Shown here piece after piece: positions 7,358-15,471 of a stretch of 64,000 nt of DNA (position 1 is its first letter; each line of letters begins with the position of its first letter). The notes under the pieces are model-generated. The model searched no databases. It had not been told where the DNA came from and saw only the letters and a list, made by a program, of their open reading frames with translations. Both the position numbers and the translations under genes were made by a program. Location of the stretch: assembly GCF_900111995.1 (NCBI RefSeq), contig NZ_FOKF01000013.1, positions 1 to 64,000 of the forward strand, written 5' to 3'. This DNA is from Collimonas sp. OK607 (GTDB taxonomy: Bacteria; Pseudomonadota; Gammaproteobacteria; Burkholderiales; Burkholderiaceae_D).

Positions 7358-9481
7358 TTAATTCGGGATCGGGATCTCAATCGACCTCCCGGCAGACGCC
7401 GCGAACAACTCACTTTCCGCCAAGGCACGGTCGAGCGCACGCTGGAATTGCTGAAACGCTTCCGCCGGCAGCGGTTTCGCCAGTAGAAACCCCTGTGCCT
7501 GATCGCAACCGAGAGCGGTAAGCTTGACCAGTTGGGCTTCCGTCTCGACACCCTCGGCGACAACGTTCATGTGCAGTGCATGCGAGAGCGTAACGATCGC
7601 CGAAATCAATGCGCCCCCTTCAAGTTCATGCAAATCCAGTTCCTTGGTAAACGACTGGTCTACCTTCACCTGGCTAACCTGGAACTGCCGCAGGTAGGCG
7701 AGGCTGGAATGACCGGTGCCGAAATCGTCAATCGCCATCTGGAAACCGCTAGCGCGGAATTTGTGCAGGGTTTCCGTGGTCCTCTCGGCATTCTGCATGG
7801 CCGCGGTTTCGGTGATCTCGAACATGAGGTACTGGGGCGAGACATGCGCCGCGCGCACAATGGCCCCGATCCGCTCGACCAGGTCAGGTACGTTAAACTG
7901 GACCGGCGAAAGGTTGATGGCGATCTGGATCGGCGCCAGTCCTTCCGCTTTCCACAGTGCGATGCATCGGCACACTTCTTTGATCACCCACTCGCCGATC
8001 TGGATGATCTGCCCCGAGCGTTCCGCAATCGGAATAAACTCAAGCGGCGGAATATTGCCAAGCTCGGGGTGGATCCAGCGGATCAGTGCTTCCGCGCCGG
8101 TCATCGACTGTTCGACCATGTTGAATTTAGGTTGGAACGCGACGCTCAGGTGGCCGTCCTCCAACGCCTGCTGAAGATCCCGCTGCAGCGTCAGTGTCCG
8201 GGTCGCATTGCCATGCATGGCTACCTCGAAAAAGCGATACATGTTGCGCCCGCTCTGCTTGGCGTTATACATCGCAGAATCGGCGCTGTGAAGTAAGCCC
8301 TCTGTGCTGCGGCCATCTCGTGGAAACAAGGCGATGCCAATGCTTGTGCTTACCCGCAACCGCACGTTGTGGATGATGGCCTCCTCGCAGACCACGCGCA
8401 CCAGGCAGGCCGCGATGTGTTCAGCAGCGGACGGTTCGATCGGTCCATTGAGGACGATCACAAACTCATCGCCGCCGACACGGGCTACCACGTCGTCCTT
8501 GCGTACGTTTTCACGCAACCGTTGCGCGCACATCTTGAGTAGCTCGTCGCCGACGGCGTGACCGAGCGAGTCATTGATCGTCTTGAAGCCATCAAGGTCC
8601 AGGAACAGGACCGCGAATGTCGAGCCGCTAGGTGAGAAGGCGTCGATCGCGAGCTGGACGCGATTGGCCAGCAGAACCCGGTTGGGCAGGTTGGTCAACG
8701 CGTCGTGCGTGCCCAGGTGCTGCAACGTGACGTTCGCCCGCCTGAGAGAGTTGGCCAGGCTGCTGGTGTGCCAGCCGAGAAATATCAGCGTCCCGATCAA
8801 TACGGTCAGAGACGCCACCGACACGATCATCGCCAGCCAGTCCGGGTCAAGTTTGCCGACCGACAGACAGATGCTGCCGGTCTCGAAGTTTGCGGCACTC
8901 ATGCCGGTATAGTGCATACCGGTGATCGCCAGTCCCATAACCAAGGCTGCGGCTAGCCGTTTGAGGACGATATTCTGTTCCTCCGAGGCGCGCAGCGTAA
9001 AAGCGATCCATAACGCCGCAATGGAGGCGACGATGGCAATGGCGATCGAGGCTGCCACAATCCACACCGTATAACGAATCGGCGGCGACATCTGCATGGC
9101 TGCCATACCGGTGTAATGCATGCCGGCTATGCCGAGACCCATCGCGATACCACCTACGCTGATACGTAATGCAGAGAGGTGTCCGCGGTTTACCGTGGTC
9201 AGGGCAAGGAAGGATGCCGCACTCGCAAGCAAAACCGAAATTGCCGTGATGCCAAAATCGTAACCAAGCCGAATCGGCAGTGAGAAGGCCAGCATGCCGA
9301 TGAAATGCATTGACCATATGCCGATCCCCATGACCACAGCGCCGCCGATCAGCCACGGCAGTCGTGATCTCCCGTCTGGCAGGGATGAGATCCGGCCAGC
9401 GAGTTCCAGCGCCGTATACGAAGCAAGCGATGCCGTGGCGAGCGACAGGAACACCAGTAAAGGGTTGTAGGCGCCATTCAC
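7358..9481 (-). CDS. MHYT-GGDEF-EAL sensor with cyclase and phosphodiesterase domains
   Basis: 707 aa. The N-terminal seven-helix MHYT sensor has its metal-type motifs at residues 58 (MHFIGM), 121 (MHYTGM) and 189 (MHYTGM). GGDEF is intact at 336-340 with an RKDD I-site just before it. EAL is at 464-466, and the other phosphodiesterase residues are canonical: NLSP, EITET, DDFGTG, KVDQSF and AEGVET. Both activities are therefore possible. MHYT is proposed to sense a gas such as O2, CO or NO through bound copper. GTG start at 9481, whose G overlaps the end of a short leader ORF. Convergent with ycgR (38 bases apart). Confidence 0.92.
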   Translation of the reverse strand: MNGAYNPLLVFLSLATASLASYTALELAGRISSLPDGRSRLPWLIGGAVVMGIGIWSMHFIGMLAFSLPIRLGYDFGITAISVLLASAASFLALTTVNRGHLSALRISVGGIAMGLGIAGMHYTGMAAMQMSPPIRYTVWIVAASIAIAIVASIAALWIAFTLRASEEQNIVLKRLAAALVMGLAITGMHYTGMSAANFETGSICLSVGKLDPDWLAMIVSVASLTVLIGTLIFLGWHTSSLANSLRRANVTLQHLGTHDALTNLPNRVLLANRVQLAIDAFSPSGSTFAVLFLDLDGFKTINDSLGHAVGDELLKMCAQRLRENVRKDDVVARVGGDEFVIVLNGPIEPSAAEHIAACLVRVVCEEAIIHNVRLRVSTSIGIALFPRDGRSTEGLLHSADSAMYNAKQSGRNMYRFFEVAMHGNATRTLTLQRDLQQALEDGHLSVAFQPKFNMVEQSMTGAEALIRWIHPELGNIPPLEFIPIAERSGQIIQIGEWVIKEVCRCIALWKAEGLAPIQIAINLSPVQFNVPDLVERIGAIVRAAHVSPQYLMFEITETAAMQNAERTTETLHKFRASGFQMAIDDFGTGHSSLAYLRQFQVSQVKVDQSFTKELDLHELEGGALISAIVTLSHALHMNVVAEGVETEAQLVKLTALGCDQAQGFLLAKPLPAEAFQQFQRALDRALAESELFAASAGRSIEIPIPN

Positions 9482-9540
9482 GATCGTAACGCCGGCCGTA
9501 ACAGGCCAGCGAACTCGACCGCCTCGATATGACTGTTCAT
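9478..9540 (-). CDS. Possible 20-residue leader ORF upstream of the MHYT gene
   Basis: An ATG at 9540 follows a strong purine-rich site (AGGGGGA, 9546-9552) and opens a 20-codon frame ending in TGA at 9480-9478. That stop overlaps the GTG start of the MHYT gene as GTGA. The large gene itself has no convincing ribosome site, so its translation is probably coupled to this leader. The alternative is that it is a frameshifted N-terminus of the large protein. Too short to assign a function. Confidence 0.4.
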   Translation of the reverse strand: MNSHIEAVEFAGLLRPALRS

Positions 9541-9703
9541 ATATTTCCCCCTAAAAAGCATCTGGATCCGGATGACGCAGTGCTCCTGTTTCTCTCGCTA
9601 AACCTGAAAGGCGTCCGGGCGCCGACTATCCTGTCGGCCAGTTCGCCATTCTTTGTATAACGGCAGACGGCGTTGAAAATTTAGGGGATGGAGATCATTC
9701 CAT

Positions 9704-10906
9704 CTACCAGCTGGTTTCGCGTTCAGCGGTCGAAGATATTTTGTGGATCGAAAGATCGGCACCTTCGAACTCTTGTTCAGCATCGAGCCGGATGCCGATG
9801 AATTTTTTCAGCAAGCCGTAAACTATCCAGCCGCCGGCGCTGGCGATGGCTATACCCAGCAATGTGCCGCACAGTTGCGACATGAAAGACACGCCGCCCA
9901 GGCCGCCCATCGCCTTGAGTCCGAAAATGCCGGCCGCCAGCCCGCCCCAGACTCCGCATAAACCATGCAGCGGCCATACGCCGAGGACGTCGTCGATTTT
10001 CCATTTGTTTTGTGTCAGCGTGAACATCCAGACAAAAATGGCGCCGGCAGCGCCACCGGTGAACAGCGCCCCCAGCGGGTGCATCAAATCGGACCCGGCG
10101 CAGATCGCCACCAGCCCCGCCAGTGGACCGTTGTAGATAAAACCCGGATCATTCTTGCCGAGAAGCAGAGCTACCAAAGTGCCGCCTGCCATGGCCATCA
10201 GTGAGTTGAGCGCCACCAGGCCATTCATCTTGTCCAGTGTTTGCGCGCTCATGACGTTGAATCCGAACCAGCCGACCGTCAAGATCCAGGCGCCCAGTGC
10301 GAGGAACGGGATATTCGATGGTGGATGCGCCGCCACCGCACCGTCCTTGGTGTAGCGGCCACGCCGCGCACCTAGCAGCAGCACTGCGGGCAGTGCAATC
10401 CAGCCGCCCATAGCGTGCACCACGATCGAGCCGGCGAAGTCGTGAAACTCGGCGCCGAAGGTGGATTGCAGCCAAGCCTGGAAGCCGAAGTGATGGTTCC
10501 AGGCGATGCCTTCGAATAGCGGATAAACCAGGCCGACCAACACCGCGGTGGCTAGCAGCTGCGGGTAAAATTTCGCACGTTCGGCAATGCCGCCCGAAAT
10601 GATGGCTGGAATGGCGGCGGCGAAGGTGAGTAAAAAGAAAAATTTGACCAGTTCGAAACCGCTTTTGGCGGCAAGTTGTTCGGCACCGCGAAAAAAATCG
10701 ACGCCATAAGCAACGGTGTAACCGACGAAAAAATAAACGATAGTCGAAACCGCAAAATCGGCCAGGATTTTAACCAGCGCATTGACCTGATTTTTCTTGC
10801 GCACCGTGCCCAATTCCAAAAAGGCAAAACCGGCATGCATTGCCAAAATCATGATAGCGCCTAGCAAGATGAACAAGGCATCGGCACCGTTTTTATGATC
10901 GTCCAA
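9704..10906 (-). CDS. amtB: Ammonium transporter
   Basis: About 400 aa from a TTG at 10906 that has a GGGAG site 7 bases upstream. The frame is open to 11107, but that upstream part is non-conserved and lies over the sigma-54 promoter. Eleven hydrophobic segments are seen. Key Amt residues: the pore histidines lie in GSIVVHAMGGW and WPLHGLCGVWGG, and the phenylalanine/tryptophan recruitment region is present. It conducts ammonium across the inner membrane. No glnK gene adjoins it in this window. The promoter arrangement predicts induction by nitrogen limitation through NtrC. Confidence 0.93.
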   Translation of the reverse strand: MDDHKNGADALFILLGAIMILAMHAGFAFLELGTVRKKNQVNALVKILADFAVSTIVYFFVGYTVAYGVDFFRGAEQLAAKSGFELVKFFFLLTFAAAIPAIISGGIAERAKFYPQLLATAVLVGLVYPLFEGIAWNHHFGFQAWLQSTFGAEFHDFAGSIVVHAMGGWIALPAVLLLGARRGRYTKDGAVAAHPPSNIPFLALGAWILTVGWFGFNVMSAQTLDKMNGLVALNSLMAMAGGTLVALLLGKNDPGFIYNGPLAGLVAICAGSDLMHPLGALFTGGAAGAIFVWMFTLTQNKWKIDDVLGVWPLHGLCGVWGGLAAGIFGLKAMGGLGGVSFMSQLCGTLLGIAIASAGGWIVYGLLKKFIGIRLDAEQEFEGADLSIHKISSTAERETSW

Positions 10907-10952
10907 GAAAAATCTCCCAATAGTTGTGCAAAAAATTCGCGTCGCTGTGCAC

Positions 10953-10969
10953 AAGCAAAAATCATTCCA
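10953..10969 (-). promoter_or_regulatory. Sigma-54 (-24/-12) promoter of amtB
   Basis: Read on the minus strand, TGGAATG-ATTT-TTGCT gives the invariant GG (10968-10967) and GC (10956-10955) separated by exactly 10 bases, as sigma-54 requires. Transcription would start near 10943, leaving a leader of about 37 bases before the TTG start. Confidence 0.75.
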
Positions 10970-11039
10970 TTTTGGTGAGATTTGTAAGCTGTTGTATTTA
11001 AAGAGAAATATCTGATAAAAATTTGATGCCATAGCGTAT

Positions 11040-11080
11040 TGCACACTAATTGTGCGGCGCGTATGCAACTTCATGGTGCA
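11040..11080 (-). promoter_or_regulatory. Two NtrC-like operator sites upstream of amtB
   Basis: Site 1 (11040-11056) has TGCAC and GTGC half-sites around ACTAATT. Site 2 (11064-11080) has TGCA and TGGTGCA half-sites. Both are 17 bases and match the NtrC enhancer pattern TGCAC-N7-GGTGCA closely. They lie about 105 and 129 bases upstream of the predicted start, a normal enhancer distance. Confidence 0.65.
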
Positions 11081-11160
11081 TGCATGATTCCCGCCGCGCT
11101 GCTTCAAATCTTCGTGGTGGTGGTAGCGATAGTGGTGGCAGAGGTGCCGGGAGCAGACTC

Positions 11161-11526
11161 TTACCTGGTGGCTTGCACCGCGTCAGCCTGCCAGTCGCCA
11201 CCCAGCGCCTTGACCAGATAGACCGACGTCAGCAACAACTGGCCGTTGATCTGGACTACCTGGCGCTGGTTGGTCAACAGTGTTTGCTGCGCCGTGATCA
11301 CAGCCAGATGGGTGTCGAGACCGCCGGTGTAGCGGGTCGTTGGCAAGCCCCAGCACGCGCTGCGAGCTATGCACGCTGGCTTCAGCCTGCTTGCCGGCGC
11401 GGCCGAGCACCGCCAGGCCGTCTATCCCGTCTTCGACTTCCTGCATCGCGACCAGTGCCGTTTGGCGATAGTTGGCTACCACGGCGGTGTAGGAGGCTTC
11501 GGCAATCTTGACGCTGGCACGGGTTC
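11161..11526 (-). pseudogene. Remnant of an RND efflux outer-membrane protein (NodT family), C-terminal part
   Basis: Minus-strand translation gives ASVKIAEASYTAVVANY and ALVAMQEVEDGIDGL, then, in another frame, RYTGGLDTHLAVITAQQ and LLLTSVYLVKALGGDW. These are the conserved C-terminal segments of TolC/NodT efflux lipoproteins. The two frames join if one G is removed from the GGG run at 11334-11336. The N-terminal three quarters are missing, and the break at about 11526 coincides with a duplicated repeat. Intact members are about 480 aa. It is a decayed fragment with no product expected. Confidence 0.8.
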
Positions 11527-11586
11527 GATCTCCGGGGCATCAGTACCAATACAAAAGGCCACCCTGTGGGCGACCTTTTGTATTGG
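11521..11586. repeat. 66-bp hairpin repeat, copy 1
   Basis: Copy 1 of a direct duplication. It shares CGATCTCCGG, GCATCA and TACCAATA with copy 2 at 11694. Its 3' half is a hairpin with arms CCAATACAAAAGG and CCTTTTGTATTGG, resembling a bidirectional terminator. It sits exactly where similarity of the efflux pseudogene stops. Confidence 0.7.
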
Positions 11587-11693
11587 AGGCGGCGGGAATC
11601 CCCCCGGGTTTTCGCTTGCAAGCGAAAACCGCTCAGACAGCGGCAAGCATGCTTGCCGAAACCCTGTCTTCGCCCCGCGTCCGTACCGGACAC

Positions 11694-11760
11694 GGATTCG
11701 ATCTCCGGAGCATCAATACCAATAAAAAAGGCCATCCTGAAGGATGACCTTTGTTATTGG
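11694..11760. repeat. 67-bp hairpin repeat, copy 2
   Basis: Copy 2 of the duplication, with hairpin arms CCAATAAAAAAGGCCATCC and GGATGACCTTTGTTATTGG (a few mismatches). Between the copies lie two further small palindromes (TTTTCGCTTGCAAGCGAAAA and GGCAAGCATGCTTGCC). From 11761 to 12147 I see no gene, only degenerate sequence with one tRNA T-arm-like stretch. Confidence 0.7.
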
Positions 11761-12147
11761 TGGTGGAGGGATTGCACCCGGTGTCCTCCGCCGCTAGTAC
11801 AGTGGTTTCGGAGTGCCACGAACCGGAGCGGAATACTGAGAGTTTCGCAATTCAGGGGCAATCGCTCTTGCGCTGACGATGTCATTTGGATATAGCATTG
11901 CGATGGTAATTGGATGTCGGTCCGGTTCAAAATGGGAATCGAACCCGCGTCCGTCACCACTCTACGCTCAGTGCGACAAAAGGTGGAATGGCGTGCGCCT
12001 TGAGTGACGTTAGTACGCATTCGTGATCCGTTTCGAAAACCTGATTGTGAAAAAGGTGAGCTAAGCGGAGGCGATCTGTAGAAGGCATGTCTGTTTACCT
12101 TTTGGCTAGAAGTGGTAAAGTTGCAAAAAATTCATCAGGAGCAATTA

Positions 12148-12750
12148 ATGCTAAAAATCATTGCTGTAATCATCGTTGTCATGATCGTGTTGGCCGTTTT
12201 CGCCGCTGCGGCGGTAAAAAAAGGCAAGTCAACGATTACAAAAACTGAGTACGAATACAAAAAACGACAACTGCTTTCAGACAACGAAAAAAAGGTGTAC
12301 CAACAACTAATTGACGCTCTGCCCGGATATCGCGTATTTACACAGGTTGAGCTATCACGTTGCATTGAAGCTGAAGGCCCATCACACCTAACAATCAGCG
12401 GGAAAAGCCTTGATTTCGTTATTTGCAATAACGACTTTGATGTCATTGCAGGTATCGAAATTGACGACAAGTCACACGCAAAAACCAAACGAACAAAAGC
12501 TGATGCAAGAAAAAACAACGCTATGGAAGTCGCCGGAATCAAACTCATTCGTTGGCCTGCAACTCCCCTAGTCTCAATCACCAAAATCCAAAACGAATTT
12601 CCAGCTATCCCCGAACCGACACGAACAAAAACAGCAGTTGAAAACACCCAAGAGAAGAAAATCAAAATCCTTGAGCAGCAACTTTTCAACATGGCGCGAA
12701 AACTGGAAAAAGCGGAGATAACGATGGTCGCAGTACCAGCTACGAATTGA
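12148..12750 (+). CDS. DUF2726 domain protein with N-terminal membrane anchor
   Basis: 200 aa. The ATG at 12148 has AGGAG at 12136-12140. One N-terminal transmembrane segment (residues 3-22) is followed by a DUF2726 domain (about 40-145). Its core LDFVI then AGIEIDDKSH resembles a restriction-endonuclease-like fold, with the acidic residues and K/H in place. The C-terminus is a lysine-rich coiled coil. The composition is A-rich and different from the core genes, suggesting transfer. The function of DUF2726 is unknown; nuclease activity is a fold-based inference. It stands alone on the plus strand. Confidence 0.75.
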   Translation: MLKIIAVIIVVMIVLAVFAAAAVKKGKSTITKTEYEYKKRQLLSDNEKKVYQQLIDALPGYRVFTQVELSRCIEAEGPSHLTISGKSLDFVICNNDFDVIAGIEIDDKSHAKTKRTKADARKNNAMEVAGIKLIRWPATPLVSITKIQNEFPAIPEPTRTKTAVENTQEKKIKILEQQLFNMARKLEKAEITMVAVPATN

Positions 12751-12871
12751 ACGACATTCCTGAGCAAGGCGCGCCTATAGGCATGACTTGACTCGTGGGC
12801 GGAACAACGCGTTCATGGGCTTCTGCCAACTCATTCGCAAGGAGACCAAGATGGACATCGCTCACTTCAAT

Positions 12872-13123
12872 TCAATGTTGTACGCAATAGTTTCCTTGGG
12901 GGCTGTAGCCAGAAGGGCAAGAACCATTTTTTGGAATTACATTCTTCGGATTAGTGTTGTTGGCAACACAATAATTGCCTTGAGGGCTCCAGCCAGAAGG
13001 GCAAGAACCATTTTTAGGAATTGCAGGCTTCGCGTTTGCGTTCGGGACACACATGTTCCCTTGAGGGGAATAGCCTGACGGACATGATCCGTCTTTTGGT
13101 ATTGGCATCACTTGCATAGTCAT
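12872..13123 (-). CDS. Small three-repeat cysteine protein
   Basis: 83 aa made almost wholly of three near-identical repeats: IPKDGSCPSGYSPQGNMCV, IPKNGSCPSGWSPQGNYCV and IPKNGSCPSGYSPQGNYCV, joined by N-rich linkers. Each repeat has two cysteines 10 residues apart, suitable for an internal disulfide or a metal site. There is no signal peptide. The start ATG follows AAGG. It matches no family I know. The opposite strand is also open over this segment, but that frame is only the repeat read backwards. An interrepeat DNA identity this high suggests recent duplication. Confidence 0.6.
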   Translation of the reverse strand: MTMQVMPIPKDGSCPSGYSPQGNMCVPNANAKPAIPKNGSCPSGWSPQGNYCVANNTNPKNVIPKNGSCPSGYSPQGNYCVQH

Positions 13124-13244
13124 AGAGAACCTTTATTTAAAGCGGCGTAAACGGTGACGCCGACACACCTTTGTTATTTGAATCTGAGCGCTGGTAGCAG
13201 ACCGTTGTTGAATTGCTCGGGTTCGATGCCTTCCTCGCCGATGA

Positions 13245-14033
13245 CTACGGCATTTCATACCACTTATTCGCGCCATGGTGCTGGATTAGGATGGGCTGTT
13301 GAGGGTTACCCTGCATGAAGAAAAGAACGTCAAACACGCGCCCGGGTTCGACACTGAGTGCCCTGTGATTGCTTCCTGATAGACCCGCTGCAAACTGCGC
13401 CGCGTAGGCTGACCAACACTGCCCGAGAAGAAATGGTAGGCGGGCTACCTTCATACCGCCCGCGTACAGAGCGTTCCTTGGCAAGAGGTGCTGAGTCTTG
13501 TTCATCCCTATGAATCCGCCGCGTTGCAAACCTCGCCTCACTTGGCTATCGAATGCGGGCATCACTCCTGCAATCAGGAGCGCAGCTTTCATTGGGTAAG
13601 TGACGTTCGTGTTTCCGTTAAAGAGGCCGGTTGACAGAGCTGCAAGTGTTCGAAACAGGCAGGCATCGAAAGCCGCAACAGTCACGGCTGGCGTCGATGA
13701 GTTTGCCAGGCTGGGTTGATTGCCAACTAGTGTTAGGCTGGAAAGCGGGAGGGCATGAAGCAACGCGAGGTCCCTATGCAGCGCAGGTGCATTAAGCGAT
13801 ATCTTAAATGAGTCGACGCTTCGAAGCGCTGGAGCTTTGCGACGACCTGCGCCCCAATTAGCGAGAACCTCTCTAAGGGCCTCTGACAACGCGGAAACGT
13901 TAGCGGTAGACTGGCTATGGATATACATCCGACCAAAGTCTCGCAGCAAAGCAAAGTCGTTATGGTAGGCTGTGGAGAAGCCGTCAATCGCGGCAGAAAC
14001 CTCGCTGACGGTCCCGATTAAACGCGCTGTCAC
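13245..14033 (-). CDS. Hypothetical protein, 262 aa
   Basis: I do not recognise a family. The protein is alanine- and leucine-rich and soluble, with no signal peptide, membrane segment or obvious catalytic motif. The middle (near residues 140-200) contains a LIAGVMPAFDSQVR / GFIGMNKTQHLLP stretch that looks conserved-type rather than random. It lies 102 bases downstream of the ScoMcrA-like endonuclease gene on the same strand, so the two may form a transcript and it could be an accessory of that restriction enzyme. The link is positional only. Confidence 0.6.
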   Translation of the reverse strand: MTARLIGTVSEVSAAIDGFSTAYHNDFALLRDFGRMYIHSQSTANVSALSEALREVLANWGAGRRKAPALRSVDSFKISLNAPALHRDLALLHALPLSSLTLVGNQPSLANSSTPAVTVAAFDACLFRTLAALSTGLFNGNTNVTYPMKAALLIAGVMPAFDSQVRRGLQRGGFIGMNKTQHLLPRNALYAGGMKVARLPFLLGQCWSAYAAQFAAGLSGSNHRALSVEPGRVFDVLFFMQGNPQQPILIQHHGANKWYEMP

Positions 14034-14135
14034 TTGACGTCCCCTAAGACGTCAAACGCGCCGAAGTTAGCTTTGGGCCATGACTGGCGGATTGCCGGTC
14101 GGCGACCGGTTTCGCCAGTCGCCGCGACAAGTAGC

Positions 14136-15305
14136 TCATAGACCGGTTGCTTCACGATGTAATCTCAACGCGTCTGCATTTGGGTGATCGGAGGGAATGG
14201 CCGGTAGTGTAACCGCTTTGCCATGCCACTGCTCATAGTCCGTGGTGCGCAGCGCCGGGGCCACAATGAGTGACATGGACTGTTGATCGACTGCGATTAG
14301 TCCAAGATCGAAGAGTGTGTGCAAATCGGCACGCAGCAAAAGGCCGTTGCTGATGTGGTTTGTATGCGGGCCGCGATACGGCATGATGTGTGCGGCTTCA
14401 AGTGCTTCTGTGACCTGGCAACCTGTCACCGCGCAGCGCCCGCTATAGGCGCGCAAGAGTTCACGCCGAAAAGCCGGCTGACCTTGCCGCCGGACAATCG
14501 CCGCCATCATTTTTTTGCGAGCGTCTTCAACGTTGGACGGATCGAAGTCACCGGCGACCTCAACTTCTGCTCTCGCCAGGTCAAGATCAGTCGCCACACG
14601 CCGCAGAGTGAAGTCAGTGGGCTCCTTTCCTGAATGCGATACATATTTAAAACACCCCTCGTACCGAAAGCCCGCGCCGTCATGCTCATATTTTTGCTCG
14701 CGATAGAACACCAGTAATTCCAAACCACGTCGCTGATGCTCAATTATGATTGGATCGGTTCTACCTCTACTTTGCCCCTGCCAATGCAACGTTTCGCCAT
14801 CGAGATGATCAGCGTATTGGGTACGATCTTGAGTTTTGTCCTTGGTGACAAAGAGCAGCACGGATGAAAAACCCGCAGGACGGAAAACGCCGGTGTTGAT
14901 CGTCGCATCTTGCGTGGAAAGGATGCGCTTCAGGTCGTCCCGAGTATAAATCGAGCCTGAAATGAATAATTTCGACGCCATCTCCTGTCCGGGATTTCCA
15001 GCCCAATCGTCAGCGTCACCGGATCCACGCTCAACCGTGAAACCTAGCTGCCGCAACTTGCGCTCAACTGTTGCCGCGCCGCCGCTGAATTCGTCGGCAG
15101 GGAGGGGGCCAAGACCCGGAAATTCGTAGCCATGTGCCGCGCCGAGAATTGCCTTGGAGTCAAAACGCTGCCCGTCGACCATGAGATAGTACTCACGGGC
15201 AGAACCAAAGCCGTATTTCTGAAGAAACGCCTCACGGCCGATGTCCTTGAACTCTACCACTGCTGCAAGGACAGAAGCCGGGTTTTGGATGTCATTTAAG
15301 GACAT
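14136..15305 (-). CDS. ScoMcrA-like HNH endonuclease (type IV restriction)
   Basis: 389 aa in three parts. Residues 1-95 match the N-terminal head domain of ScoMcrA-type proteins (YLMVDGQRFDSKAILGAA). Residues 115-240 resemble its SRA-like modified-base-reading domain (TRDDLKRIL, GQSRGRTDPIIIEHQ). Residues 285-345 are an HNH nuclease with C291, C296, H306 (EAAHIMPY), N320 (SNGLLLRADLH) and H329. ScoMcrA cuts DNA carrying 5-methylcytosine or phosphorothioate. The preferred modification here is unknown. There is no cognate methylase beside it, as expected for type IV enzymes. Confidence 0.85.
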   Translation of the reverse strand: MSLNDIQNPASVLAAVVEFKDIGREAFLQKYGFGSAREYYLMVDGQRFDSKAILGAAHGYEFPGLGPLPADEFSGGAATVERKLRQLGFTVERGSGDADDWAGNPGQEMASKLFISGSIYTRDDLKRILSTQDATINTGVFRPAGFSSVLLFVTKDKTQDRTQYADHLDGETLHWQGQSRGRTDPIIIEHQRRGLELLVFYREQKYEHDGAGFRYEGCFKYVSHSGKEPTDFTLRRVATDLDLARAEVEVAGDFDPSNVEDARKKMMAAIVRRQGQPAFRRELLRAYSGRCAVTGCQVTEALEAAHIMPYRGPHTNHISNGLLLRADLHTLFDLGLIAVDQQSMSLIVAPALRTTDYEQWHGKAVTLPAIPSDHPNADALRLHREATGL

Positions 15306-15471
15306 GGTATTTGGCCATTAGGTTTTCAATCAATAAGCTAAGCACGCGACTTTGATGCATCTTGAACGTGCCATCTATCGGCAAGATTCATTCAACCGAG
15401 CCGCGACCGGGATTACAAATGGGGCCACCTCTGGCAGCCCTTGGAATAAGCGGTGCAATCTGGCGTAAATC

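Noticed and set aside
11932-11975. tRNA-like stretch GGGAATCGAACCCGC on the plus strand
   Set aside because: It resembles a reversed T-arm, but only three base pairs close the T-stem and no acceptor or anticodon arm can be drawn, so it is at most a remnant.
12788-13078. Plus-strand frame opposite the three-repeat protein
   Set aside because: Its repeats are just the antisense of the cysteine-module protein, and its N-terminus has no good start context.
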